Source: Neptunomonas antarctica (lineage in GTDB: Bacteria > Pseudomonadota > Gammaproteobacteria > Pseudomonadales > Balneatricaceae). Taken from it: a DNA stretch of 64,000 nucleotides. Below are positions 35,830 to 44,195 of the stretch, in pieces; the first letter of the stretch is position 1, and every line of letters starts with the position of its first letter. The DNA lies in the NCBI RefSeq assembly GCF_001305295.1, contig NZ_LJSI01000027.1:62001-126000 (forward strand). Reading direction: 5' to 3'. The notes under the pieces were generated by a model, which worked only from the letters and a program-made list of their open reading frames with translations, ran no database searches and was not told the origin of the DNA. The position numbers and the translations under genes were made by a program.

Positions 35830-37632
35830 TCACATCAGGAAATCATCGACACTGAGGTTGGCGTCCGCTATGCCAATGAACGTCAGAGACTGGGCGTCAT
35901 TTGTCGTTAAGACAGTGTTTCCGTTGTCTATTTGCGTAGTCCATGCTGTGTGATCGACCACATCGATATTGTCATCGACGTCAATTTCCCAGTTGTTGAT
36001 GGTTGTATTGAACACTGTTCCCAGAAAGGTCACGCTGTCTTGATCTTGGTCACCGACACCAAGGTCTAGAGTCAGATTATTAACATTAGATCCGAAAATA
36101 AACGTATCTGCGCCCGCGCCGCCGTCTGCGGTGACAGAACCACCTTCGATGCCCGCGTTGTTCCCAAAGGTGATCGTATCGTTGCCGTCGCCGCCCTCTG
36201 CGATGGCAGTGCCGTCAACTCGGCCCTTGGTGTTCGGCCCAAAGGTGCGGCCCGCGCCGGTCCCAAAGGTGATCATATCGTCGCCCGCGCCGCCCTCTGC
36301 GATGGCAGTGCCGCGGTTGCCCGCGTTGGCCCCAAAGGTGATCGTATCGTCGCCCGCACCGCCCTCTGCGATGGCAGAGCCGTTTTGGAGGGCCGCGCCG
36401 CGCCCAAAGGTGATCGTATCGTCGCCCGCGCCGCCCAATGCGATGGCACGGCCATAATCGTAGGCCGGGGCATGGCCAAAGGTGATCGTATCGTCGCCCG
36501 CGCCGCCCTCTGCGGTGACAGAACCACGATGCATGGCTACCCAATCGCCATATTCGATTGTTATTCCCGGCACGACGGTTAGGTCGATCTCGTCACCATC
36601 TACGATGACGTTCAGGTTTTCGAACTGGCTCGCCGCAAGACCAGAGCCGAATACAAACGGATCAGAACTCCCGCTCGCCAAGTGATCTTGGTAATCCGCA
36701 ATGTCAGTTTGAACGTCGGCACTGAGCCATTCCGCTGCCGTAAACTCCAGCGTCAGCGTATCAACGCCCGCGCCGCCCTGATAGACATCGGTCGCGCCGG
36801 TGTTTGTGGCCATTGTATAGATGGCTTCGTCATCACCGCCGCCAAGATTGACGGTATCGCTGCCCGCGCCCGCGTGAACAACGTCGGTGCCGTCGCCTGT
36901 CGTGATGGTATCGTCGAAACTGCCTGAGGTTATCTCGAAGTTCTCAACGCCTGTGAAGGTCGCTATGCCTAGTCCGGAGATGTTCCCAGCGTAACTACCA
37001 GCAGCCGTTCCCGCCAGAGCATTGATGCTAACAGCACTGGTCGCCAAAGAAAGATCCGCGATCAGCGTGTCGCTACCCGCTCCGGCAGTAATTGTATCCG
37101 TGCCACCTTTGATGTGGATCGTATCGTCTCCAGCACCGGTGATGATCGTATCAACATCAACACCCGAGTAGACAGTGTCACTTCCGGCCCCGGTTGTGAC
37201 CGTGTTGGCCCCGTTTCCGGCATGAACTTCGTTATCGCCGTCACCCGCGGTGATCGTATCGACACCGTCACCGCCCCAAATTTCGTCATCTCCAGCCCCG
37301 GTTGTGACTGTGTTGGCACCGCCGCCCGCCGTAATCGTATTACCGCCTCCAGCTAAACCACCTGTGGTGATGGTATCGGCACCGTCACCGGTGGTGATGT
37401 TGTTTATGCCAGATGTCGCAGTAATCGTGTTCGCGCCAGCGCCCGCATTGATCGTGTTATTTCCGGATGTAACAGTGATCGTGTCCGCGCCAGCACCGGC
37501 ATTGATCTCGTTGTCACCTGAGGTACCCGTGATTGTATTCGCGCCTTCGCCGGCATTAACAGTCGTGCTTGCGGCCGTAAAGGTTACCGTGTCAGCGGCA
37601 GCGGTTCCATCGATAGTATTTTCAGTAGGCAT
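35830..37632 (-). CDS. secreted RTX-type repeat protein 1
   Basis: 600 residues from the ATG at 37632 (GAGGA seven bases upstream). Residues 1-300 are Gly/Asp/Thr/Asn-rich nonapeptide-like repeats (AGAGANTIT, TGAGDDTIH). Residues about 400-545 hold six tandem 26-30-residue units each with GGAGDDTITFG, the RTX calcium-binding signature. The tail ends in ADANLSVDDFLM, a type I secretion-like end. No Sec signal, as expected for type I export. Its first ~300 residues and upstream DNA are nearly the same as in the gene at 38490. Probably an extracellular calcium-binding or adhesive protein; no secretion genes adjoin it. Confidence 0.8.
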   Translation of the reverse strand: MPTENTIDGTAAADTVTFTAASTTVNAGEGANTITGTSGDNEINAGAGADTITVTSGNNTINAGAGANTITATSGINNITTGDGADTITTGGLAGGGNTITAGGGANTVTTGAGDDEIWGGDGVDTITAGDGDNEVHAGNGANTVTTGAGSDTVYSGVDVDTIITGAGDDTIHIKGGTDTITAGAGSDTLIADLSLATSAVSINALAGTAAGSYAGNISGLGIATFTGVENFEITSGSFDDTITTGDGTDVVHAGAGSDTVNLGGGDDEAIYTMATNTGATDVYQGGAGVDTLTLEFTAAEWLSADVQTDIADYQDHLASGSSDPFVFGSGLAASQFENLNVIVDGDEIDLTVVPGITIEYGDWVAMHRGSVTAEGGAGDDTITFGHAPAYDYGRAIALGGAGDDTITFGRGAALQNGSAIAEGGAGDDTITFGANAGNRGTAIAEGGAGDDMITFGTGAGRTFGPNTKGRVDGTAIAEGGDGNDTITFGNNAGIEGGSVTADGGAGADTFIFGSNVNNLTLDLGVGDQDQDSVTFLGTVFNTTINNWEIDVDDNIDVVDHTAWTTQIDNGNTVLTTNDAQSLTFIGIADANLSVDDFLM

Positions 37633-38226
37633 TATGTATTCCTCAGCGCAGGCAACGAGAGAATTTTTCATCTCTTACGGGTACGCATTTAAGATTTGTT
37701 GGATATATAGTTATTGTTTTAGATACTTCAGCCATTCCATTCATTAAGTCTTTGTTTCATTGTATTTCTAACAAGGCTACAAGGTTATAAGCAGGGGTTA
37801 TGCCAAGATAATAAAATTGAGTTATTTCAATCGGATAAAAACCCCCGTTGGGCTAAAGCACTGGAAGTGTAAAAAAAACTGACACTTATAGCCTGTCTGG
37901 CCACTATTCCTGGTAATAGCGACTGAATAATCTCGATTGATTAAGAATTTTGTGTCTTTAGTGACTTTTTACTAATAATAAGTGTAAAAAAAACTGACGT
38001 TAGAATGGTTTATCGGGCCACTATACTTTTTCATAACGACTAAAAAGTAGCGCTTATATTCAGCGCAGTTATGCTTGCTTATAAACATATTATTGTTATG
38101 GAAATACTATTTTTTGTATTGATTATTTTAGATAAAATTTTCAGATAATAGGGAAAGTTTATTTTATTCGTTTAGCTAATTGACTAGGTGAGTATAAGAA
38201 AAAAATGCCCTTTTCTTGACCACCAC
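36720..38226 (-). repeat. ~1.5 kb duplication, copy 1 (promoter plus 5' coding region)
   Basis: Covers the first ~300 codons of RTX-type gene 1 and about 590 bases upstream. Matches 41700-43218 with scattered substitutions and a few indels; for example both contain GATACTTCAGCCATTCCATT and CTAACAAGGCTACAAGGTTA. Similarity ends near TTGACCACCACA (copy 1) / TTGACCACTACA (copy 2). The ~590 upstream bases hold no gene. Confidence 0.9.
37865..37887 (-). promoter_or_regulatory. AAGTGT-N11-ACACTT operator-like repeat, RTX gene 1
   Basis: A six-base inverted repeat around an A-rich spacer and CTG, 233 bases upstream of the start. A related half-site copy (AAGTGTAAAAAAAACTGACG) lies 115 bases further upstream at 37980. 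The same pair occurs ahead of RTX gene 2. Likely binding sites for a dimeric regulator; identity unknown. Confidence 0.4.
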
Positions 38227-38431
38227 ACAGTGAGCAATCTACCGCTTTGCTAAAGGACAAATAATAGGTTTACTATAATGCGCGCAGCGATCTGGCGCAG
38301 CATTGTCTTAGCTTGTCAGGTGATTTACTAACCGCTTTGACGGAGGCGGGTTAAGCGCTGCTCAACTTGCAAAATGTTATAGCAATTATGTCGACGCACA
38401 AAGGCGTTAACTGCCTTGGCTGAAAACGCAA
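38227..38431. other. spacer between duplicated RTX units, no gene seen
   Basis: Unique 205-base segment between the copy-1 duplication edge and the hairpin that follows RTX gene 2. It has the palindromic patch GCGCAGCGATCTGGCGCAGC and no credible frame. Confidence 0.4.
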
Positions 38432-38466
38432 CAGGCCCACGGTGCAAAAAGTGCGCTGTGGGCCTG
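38432..38466 (-). terminator. stem-loop after RTX-type gene 2
   Basis: CAGGCCCAC / GTGGGCCTG, 24 bases past the stop; near-identical to the hairpin at 35708 together with the flanking AACGCAA, so the 3' end of the unit was duplicated as well. Confidence 0.65.
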
Positions 38467-38489
38467 CGATTGAGAACGAGTACGCGATC

Positions 38490-41400
38490 TTAGGCGAAGA
38501 TAAAATCGCTACTATCAAGGCTCGCCACACCGACAACGGATACGGTATCGCCTGCGCCAAAGTCGATGACCGAGGCTTCGGTTCCGACATCGATGGTCAG
38601 TGCGTTGAAGTCCACGAACCCGTAGCCGGAGACATCGATGATATCGACACCTTGCTCAAAGTCGCTGATCACATCGTTTCCGCTGCCCACTTTAAAGAAG
38701 AAGGTGTCGGCATTCTCGCCACCGGACAGAATATCGTCGCCTGCACCGCCGTTGATAAGGTCTTCACCGACCCCGCCTGACAGCCGATCATCGCCGGCCA
38801 GTCCCACAAGCACATCCGGGCCATTGTGGCCGATCAGAATATCGGCATCGTTGGTTCCTGTCAGGCTCGAACCCGGAGGGCTAAGATCTGCGCCCCAGAG
38901 CGAACTTTCGTAATAGCCCGAGAGAGCGAAGGCGACAAAACTTCCATCGTCGCTGATGGAGGGGTACGAATTGTCGGGATAATTGCTGTAATAGTCTGGG
39001 TCATCGATTTGGATGATGTCGCCCGTCTGCAGGTCTTTCACGAAGATATCGGAGTCACCACCATCAGCATCCGTCACACCATCGATCAAGTTAGACGCAT
39101 CGCTGGCAAAGGTCACGAAGCGCCCATCTGCTGTCACTTCGGCACCCCCGGTATAGTCATTCGACGCAACACCGCTCGCGCTTTCCGAGACAGTCGTGAT
39201 GACGCCCGTCGTCATGTCCTTGGCGTATATCTGGCCGGATCCCGAACCGCCGAAATTCGTCGCATAGCTCGTAAAGACCACAATGTTTCCGTCCGCGCTC
39301 AGGGAAACCTCTTCTGAGAAACTGTTTCCTCCGACCCCGGCAACCTCGCTGACCCGGGTTGTCACGCCCGTGGTCAGATCGCGAACGAACACGTCTGTTT
39401 GTCCTTCGGTGTCGCCTGCGACCAGATCGCTAGCATGGCTTGCAAACGCCACGTGCGTTCCGTCGTCACTGATCTGCGAGGAATAGCCGGTGCCGCCACT
39501 CACGCCCGATAGGTTTACGGATACCAGTTCGGTGATACCCGTGGTCAGGTCGTGAACAAATAGGTCACTGGTTGTATCGGTATCATTCGCAGTCAGATTG
39601 GATGAGCGGCTGCTAAACGCCGCCTTGGTGCCATCCGCGGACAGGGTCACACCGTTAGAGGAGCCATTCCCCAGCGTGCCATCCGTGGCCTTCGAAACCA
39701 GTTCGATCGCGCCAGTTTCCAAGTTTTTCACGAATACGTCTTCTGTTCCGTTGGTATCGTCAAGTACAAGGTTATTGGCATAGCTGTTAAACCCGACAGA
39801 TGCTCCATTCGCACTGATAGAGGGCCCGTAGGAATAGCTGTTCGCAATAACACCGTTTGCGTCACGCGAAACAAGTTCAACCTCGCCCGTCTGGCGGTCT
39901 TTGACATAGACCATAGACTGGTATGGCGACTCGCTCAGCAGGCCTACGCCATAATAATCGTCATTGGAAAACGCGACCAGATTACCGTCGCCACTGACCG
40001 AAGGGTTATAGCTTACAGAATAAGATGGCGTGTTACCGTCGGCATCTGTATCTAGCTTCTGCATGGGGTCATCACGACCGGCCGTCTGGACATTGATCAG
40101 TTCCTCGGAAACGACCGTGGCACCCTCCGTCACGGTGACGCTTGCCACTGTGGTTACCCCGGAATCGTATTCGCCGCGCAGGCGGTAAACATCACCTGCG
40201 GTTGTGCCAACGACATCTGACGTTTCGCCATTGCCCCAGTCAATCTGAATATCCTGACCGGTGCCCGGCGCGGTTACGTCAATCGCGACCTGATCGAAAT
40301 CAGTGGCCAGACCTTGGTTTGCGATAAGACTGGCAACGTCCACTACTTTGACCGTGCTGGGCTGAACTTCGTAATAATCGTAGACGTTATAGGTTACAGT
40401 ATTTCCATCACTGCTTATGCTGAGATCACCAACGTATTGTCCTGATGGAACATCCTCGGAAATCATTAGCAAACTTCCGCTCAGAACATCTTTTATGTAG
40501 ACCCGCCCATAGTTGGCTTCGGGATCAGAACTCAGATTGGACGACGAACTTGTAAAGACAATAAACTGTCCGTCATCACTTATTTTAGGGGAGTTAGCAT
40601 CGAATTTTACGCCGTCTGAATCTGTCGAGACATGCAAAATCTCGCCCGTCAGCATGTCTTTTCGGAACACCTGGTTGTTTCCATTGTAACTGTCCGCGAC
40701 AAGATTGTCGGCATAGCTGCCCATCACCAAATAGCGGCCGTCAGCGCTTATATCGTGAACCCAGGTGTTGTGGTTTCCAAACTCCCCCGCCTGCGTAGTC
40801 GAGGCGACGGTGATGGCACCTGTGCCCAGGTTCTTGACATAAACGTCCGCCCTGCCGTTTATATCATTCACGTCGAAATTCGTGGCCTGTGAGGTAAACG
40901 CCGCCCATTCTCCGTTACCACTGACGATGCCGTCATTGGAGTGTCCATTGCCTTCGACACCCGTTGAAGAGGTTGAGGCGCGAACCAGGTCTCCGGTTGC
41001 CATATCCCTTACAAAGACGTCCACAACATTGTTCAGGTCATTGGATACTAGATCTGAGGCACGTGAGTTGAAGCCAACCTTTGTGCCATCATCACTTATC
41101 GAAACATCATTTGAATTTTGGTTTCCGCTGCCTCCTGTGGAGCTTTCGCTCACACGTGTCAGGACGCCGGTATCAAGGTTCTTGACAAAAACATCTTGAC
41201 CGTACGACCCATTGTTGTCGCCTGGGATAGCCGTGCTGTCACTGCTGGAGAACGCAACCACCCGGCCATTGCCACTTACAGCCGCTTCACCAAAGTAACC
41301 GTTTAGTTGCACCCCGGCTGCGGTTTTTGAGACAAGCGTAACAGTACCTGTCTCCACGTCAGTGACAAAAAGGTCACGGTCTCCGTTTGTATCATTAGGC

Positions 41401-42632
41401 ACCAAGTCAGTGGCATCACTCAAAAACGCAACGGTGCCCCCGTCAGAGCTTATTGACGGTTTGGAATAGGCGGTACCGCTTGTATCCACGGTCTGAGCAC
41501 TCGGCTCGATATCGTCCAGGGCGAAAACATAGTTACTTGGCGCGTAGTCACTCGGATCCAATTCAACCCCGTCCACAATAACACTCAGCGCTTCAAATTC
41601 GCTCGCGTCCAGACCAAACGCCTGGAACTGGAACACTGCAGAATCCGCCTCGCCTGACGCGTTGCCTGCTTGATCAGCCAGAAACACTTGATAGCGGGCA
41701 ATGTCAGCCTGAACGCCAGCACTGAGCCATTCCGCTGCCGTAAACTCCAGCGTCAGCGTATCAACGCCCGCGCCGCCCTGATAAACGTCGGTCGCGCCGG
41801 CATTGTCGGCCATTGTATAGATAGCTTCGTCAGCGCCGCCGGCAAGATTAATAGTATCGTCGCCTGCGCCCGCGTGAACGACGTCCGTGCCGTCGCCCGT
41901 CGTAATGGTATCGTTGAAATCGCCTGAGGTTATCTCAAAGTTCTCAACGCCGGCAAAGGTCGCGATGCCAAGTCCAGAGAGGTTCCCCGCATACCCAGTG
42001 GCAGCCGTGCCCGCCAGGGCATTGAGGCTAACAGCACTGGTCGCCAAAGAAAGATTCGCGATCAGCGTGTCGTTATCCGCCCCGGCAGCAATGGTATCCG
42101 TGCCACCCAGGATGTGGATCGTATCGTCTCCAGCACCGGTAGTGATGGTATCGATATCAACACCCGAGTAGACAGTGTCACTTCCGGCCCCGGTTGTGAT
42201 CGTATTGGCGCCGTTGCCAGCATGAACCACATCATCACCCGCACCTGTGGTGACGGTATCGACACCACTGCCGCCGGTTACTGTGTCGTCCCCGGCCCCG
42301 GTAGTGATCGTGTTGGCACCGCCGCCCGCGTTAATCGTATTACCGCCTCCAGCTAAACCGCCTGTGGTGATGGTATCGGCACCGTCACCGGTGGTGATTT
42401 CGTTTATGCCAGATGTCGCAACGATCGTGTTCGCGCCAGCGCCAGCATTGATCGTGTTGTTTCCGGAAGTGACGGTAATAGTATCAGCGCCATCACCAGC
42501 GCTGATCACGTTGTTACCTGAGGTACCCGTTATGGTATTCGCGCCTTCGCCGGCATTAACAGTCGTGCTTGCGGCCGTAAAGGTTACCGTGTCAGCGGCA
42601 GCGGTTCCGTTGATAGTATTTTCAGTCGACAT
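38490..42632 (-). CDS. large secreted RTX/propeller protein 2
   Basis: 1380 residues; AAGGAG six bases before ATG. Residues 1-300 parallel RTX protein 1. Then two blocks of TolB/PD40-like propeller repeats of about 60 residues (SISSDGGTVAFLSDATDLVP; VFVKNLETGAIELVSK), roughly six and seven units, separated by a PKD-like domain (VDVTAPGTGQDIQIDWGNGE region, about 800-860). The C-terminus has canonical RTX nonapeptides (LVGLAGDDRLSGG, NGGAGDDILSGG), a SDFEQGVDIIDVSG motif and the end LDSSDFIFA typical of type I secretion substrates. No Sec signal. Likely extracellular, calcium-stabilised; adhesive or carbohydrate-binding roles are possible but unproven. Confidence 0.85.
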   Translation of the reverse strand: MSTENTINGTAAADTVTFTAASTTVNAGEGANTITGTSGNNVISAGDGADTITVTSGNNTINAGAGANTIVATSGINEITTGDGADTITTGGLAGGGNTINAGGGANTITTGAGDDTVTGGSGVDTVTTGAGDDVVHAGNGANTITTGAGSDTVYSGVDIDTITTGAGDDTIHILGGTDTIAAGADNDTLIANLSLATSAVSLNALAGTAATGYAGNLSGLGIATFAGVENFEITSGDFNDTITTGDGTDVVHAGAGDDTINLAGGADEAIYTMADNAGATDVYQGGAGVDTLTLEFTAAEWLSAGVQADIARYQVFLADQAGNASGEADSAVFQFQAFGLDASEFEALSVIVDGVELDPSDYAPSNYVFALDDIEPSAQTVDTSGTAYSKPSISSDGGTVAFLSDATDLVPNDTNGDRDLFVTDVETGTVTLVSKTAAGVQLNGYFGEAAVSGNGRVVAFSSSDSTAIPGDNNGSYGQDVFVKNLDTGVLTRVSESSTGGSGNQNSNDVSISDDGTKVGFNSRASDLVSNDLNNVVDVFVRDMATGDLVRASTSSTGVEGNGHSNDGIVSGNGEWAAFTSQATNFDVNDINGRADVYVKNLGTGAITVASTTQAGEFGNHNTWVHDISADGRYLVMGSYADNLVADSYNGNNQVFRKDMLTGEILHVSTDSDGVKFDANSPKISDDGQFIVFTSSSSNLSSDPEANYGRVYIKDVLSGSLLMISEDVPSGQYVGDLSISSDGNTVTYNVYDYYEVQPSTVKVVDVASLIANQGLATDFDQVAIDVTAPGTGQDIQIDWGNGETSDVVGTTAGDVYRLRGEYDSGVTTVASVTVTEGATVVSEELINVQTAGRDDPMQKLDTDADGNTPSYSVSYNPSVSGDGNLVAFSNDDYYGVGLLSESPYQSMVYVKDRQTGEVELVSRDANGVIANSYSYGPSISANGASVGFNSYANNLVLDDTNGTEDVFVKNLETGAIELVSKATDGTLGNGSSNGVTLSADGTKAAFSSRSSNLTANDTDTTSDLFVHDLTTGITELVSVNLSGVSGGTGYSSQISDDGTHVAFASHASDLVAGDTEGQTDVFVRDLTTGVTTRVSEVAGVGGNSFSEEVSLSADGNIVVFTSYATNFGGSGSGQIYAKDMTTGVITTVSESASGVASNDYTGGAEVTADGRFVTFASDASNLIDGVTDADGGDSDIFVKDLQTGDIIQIDDPDYYSNYPDNSYPSISDDGSFVAFALSGYYESSLWGADLSPPGSSLTGTNDADILIGHNGPDVLVGLAGDDRLSGGVGEDLINGGAGDDILSGGENADTFFFKVGSGNDVISDFEQGVDIIDVSGYGFVDFNALTIDVGTEASVIDFGAGDTVSVVGVASLDSSDFIFA

Positions 42633-43218
42633 TATCTACTCCTTAAACGTCGGCAGCGAGGGCAATGCGTTATCTCTCGCCGGGTATGCATTTAATATTT
42701 GTTGAGGCTATAGTTATTGTTTTAGATACTTCAGCCATTCCATTCATTAAGTCTTTGTTTCATTGTATTTCTAACAAGGCTACAAGGTTATAAGCAGGGG
42801 TTATGCCAAGATAATAAAATTGAGTTATTTCAATCGGATAAAAACCCCCGTTGGGCTAAAGCATTAGAAGTGTAAAAAAAACTGACACTTATAGTCTGTC
42901 TGGCTACTATTCTTGGTAATATCGACTGAATAATCTCGATTGGTTAAGAATTTTGTGTCTTTAGTGACTTTTTACTAATAATAAGTGTAAAGAAAACTGA
43001 CATTAGAATGGTTTATCGGGCCACTATACTTTTTCATAACGACTAAAAAGTAGCGCTTATATTCAGCGCAGTTATGCTTGCTTATAAACATATTATTGTT
43101 ATGGAAATACTATTTTTTGTATTGATTATTTTAGATAAAATTTTCCAATAATATGAAAAATTTATTTAGCTAATTGACTAGGTGTGTATAAGAAAAAAAA
43201 CCCTTTTATTGACCACTA
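41700..43218 (-). repeat. ~1.5 kb duplication, copy 2
   Basis: Partner of 36720-38226: the 5' third of RTX gene 2 and its ~590-base upstream region, which is free of genes. The close match in noncoding DNA shows that the duplication is fairly recent or kept even by gene conversion. Confidence 0.9.
42868..42890 (-). promoter_or_regulatory. AAGTGT-N11-ACACTT operator-like repeat, RTX gene 2
   Basis: Same inverted repeat and position (236 bases before the start) as in copy 1, with the second AAGTGT site at 42983. Retention in both copies is what marks it. Confidence 0.4.
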
Positions 43219-43231
43219 CATTGAGATAAAC

Positions 43232-43278
43232 CCTAGGGGTAAGGTCTTAAGATTAATGCTCAATACAAGACCCCTAGG
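43232..43278. terminator. inverted repeat between TetR gene and RTX gene 2
   Basis: CCTAGGGGT and ACCCCTAGG separated by 29 bases that themselves hold TCTT/AAGA. It lies 21 bases past the TetR stop on the minus strand. It could end the TetR transcript or be the scar of an inserted element at the edge of the duplication. Confidence 0.4.
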
Positions 43279-43298
43279 ATTAATTCAGCAGTATAGAA

Positions 43299-43958
43299 TC
43301 AGGCGGCAGAGAGCGGGTCTGTAGTCTGGTGACGCGCCATAAAGCGGGCTATTTCGGCGTCCGTCGGATAGCTTGCGGTCAAGCTCTCCACGTAATCCGG
43401 TATCCGTTTCAGGCGCTCTGCCATAGGTTCTTCCACCATCATCGAGATATAGCCTACCTGGGTATAGTAGGCGGTACGTGCGCGGGTTTCGGACTGCTGC
43501 GGCGTAAACCCAAAGCGTGAAAACATCTCCCCTATTGCGGTTAATCGCTGCCGATCGTTCTGCTCCATCAGCGTCTTAAGGGCTGGCGTTTGCTGGGCCC
43601 AGTTACGGATCGCAAAGTCCATCCTGGCATCAAATAGTTGTGGGTTAATCCAGCAGTCGAACAGATTGAGTACCGCCTCGTTGATCGTCTGGGCATAACG
43701 TTCGGTCTGTGCCACCAGCTGGCCGGTGTTCTGTCTCTCCCAGCGCTTTATCAAGGCATCGAGCAGCGCGTCGCGGTCCGCAAAATGCCAGTAAAAACTG
43801 GTACGCGACAGGTTCAGTGCCTTGGCCAGCGGCATCACCTTGACAGAGGCGACCCCGGATTCAACCAGCAGGTTGTAAGCGGCATCAAGCCAGAGATCTT
43901 CGGATCCGCGCCAACCGCTCTGTTTGGGTTTGGGTTTGGGTTCGGGTGCTTTTTGCAT
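43299..43958 (-). CDS. TetR-family transcriptional regulator
   Basis: 219 residues. N-terminal helix-turn-helix (ASVKVMPLAKALNLSRTSFY followed by WHFADRDALLDALIKRWE) is a clear TetR DNA-binding domain, preceded by a Pro/Lys-rich arm. The C-terminal ligand domain is unassigned. It is divergent from the DgcA/StcD-type flavoprotein gene, with a 12-base perfect palindrome over the likely promoter between them, so repression of that operon relieved by its substrate is inferred. Confidence 0.92.
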   Translation of the reverse strand: MQKAPEPKPKPKQSGWRGSEDLWLDAAYNLLVESGVASVKVMPLAKALNLSRTSFYWHFADRDALLDALIKRWERQNTGQLVAQTERYAQTINEAVLNLFDCWINPQLFDARMDFAIRNWAQQTPALKTLMEQNDRQRLTAIGEMFSRFGFTPQQSETRARTAYYTQVGYISMMVEEPMAERLKRIPDYVESLTASYPTDAEIARFMARHQTTDPLSAA

Positions 43959-44063
43959 GGTTTATCAGGCACTCATTAGTAAGGTATTAATACAGGTATC
44001 GTCTCTTAAAGAGATGCTATTTAAGTAAAATAATAGCTAAAAACGACACTGCAGACAATTATA

Positions 44064-44091
44064 TTGACACTAGTGTCGATTTTGCTAATGT
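44064..44091 (+). promoter_or_regulatory. promoter with TetR operator over the -35 box
   Basis: TTGACA (44064-44069), 16 bases, then TAATGT (44086-44091) is a good sigma-70 promoter facing the flavoprotein gene. The perfect palindrome GACACTAGTGTC (44066-44077) overlaps the -35 box, just where a TetR dimer would block polymerase. It lies about midway in the 237-base divergent spacer. Confidence 0.7.
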
Positions 44092-44195
44092 TCGAATGAT
44101 CGGTAAGGCTGTAGCGGTTACAGATCATACCCCTATTGTCGGCTTTTTATAAAAACCTGTTTATATAAAACAAGAACTGAGTCTCAGAGGTCACC

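Noticed and set aside
36120-36510. Regular ~80-base repeats that could be mistaken for a CRISPR array.
   Set aside because: They are in-frame repeats encoding GGAGDDTITFG units, with no unique spacers and no cas genes.
35830-42632. Long plus-strand frames opposite the RTX genes (for example 37250-37747, 42247-42705 and 36131-36457), rich in Pro/Ala/Val/Ser.
   Set aside because: They are antisense shadows of the Gly/Asp/Thr repeat codons; they lack ribosome sites and their sequence mirrors the nonapeptide repeats.
43232-43278. CCTAGGGGT inverted repeat as a site-specific recombination site.
   Set aside because: No recombinase gene nearby, and position right after the TetR stop is better explained by termination.
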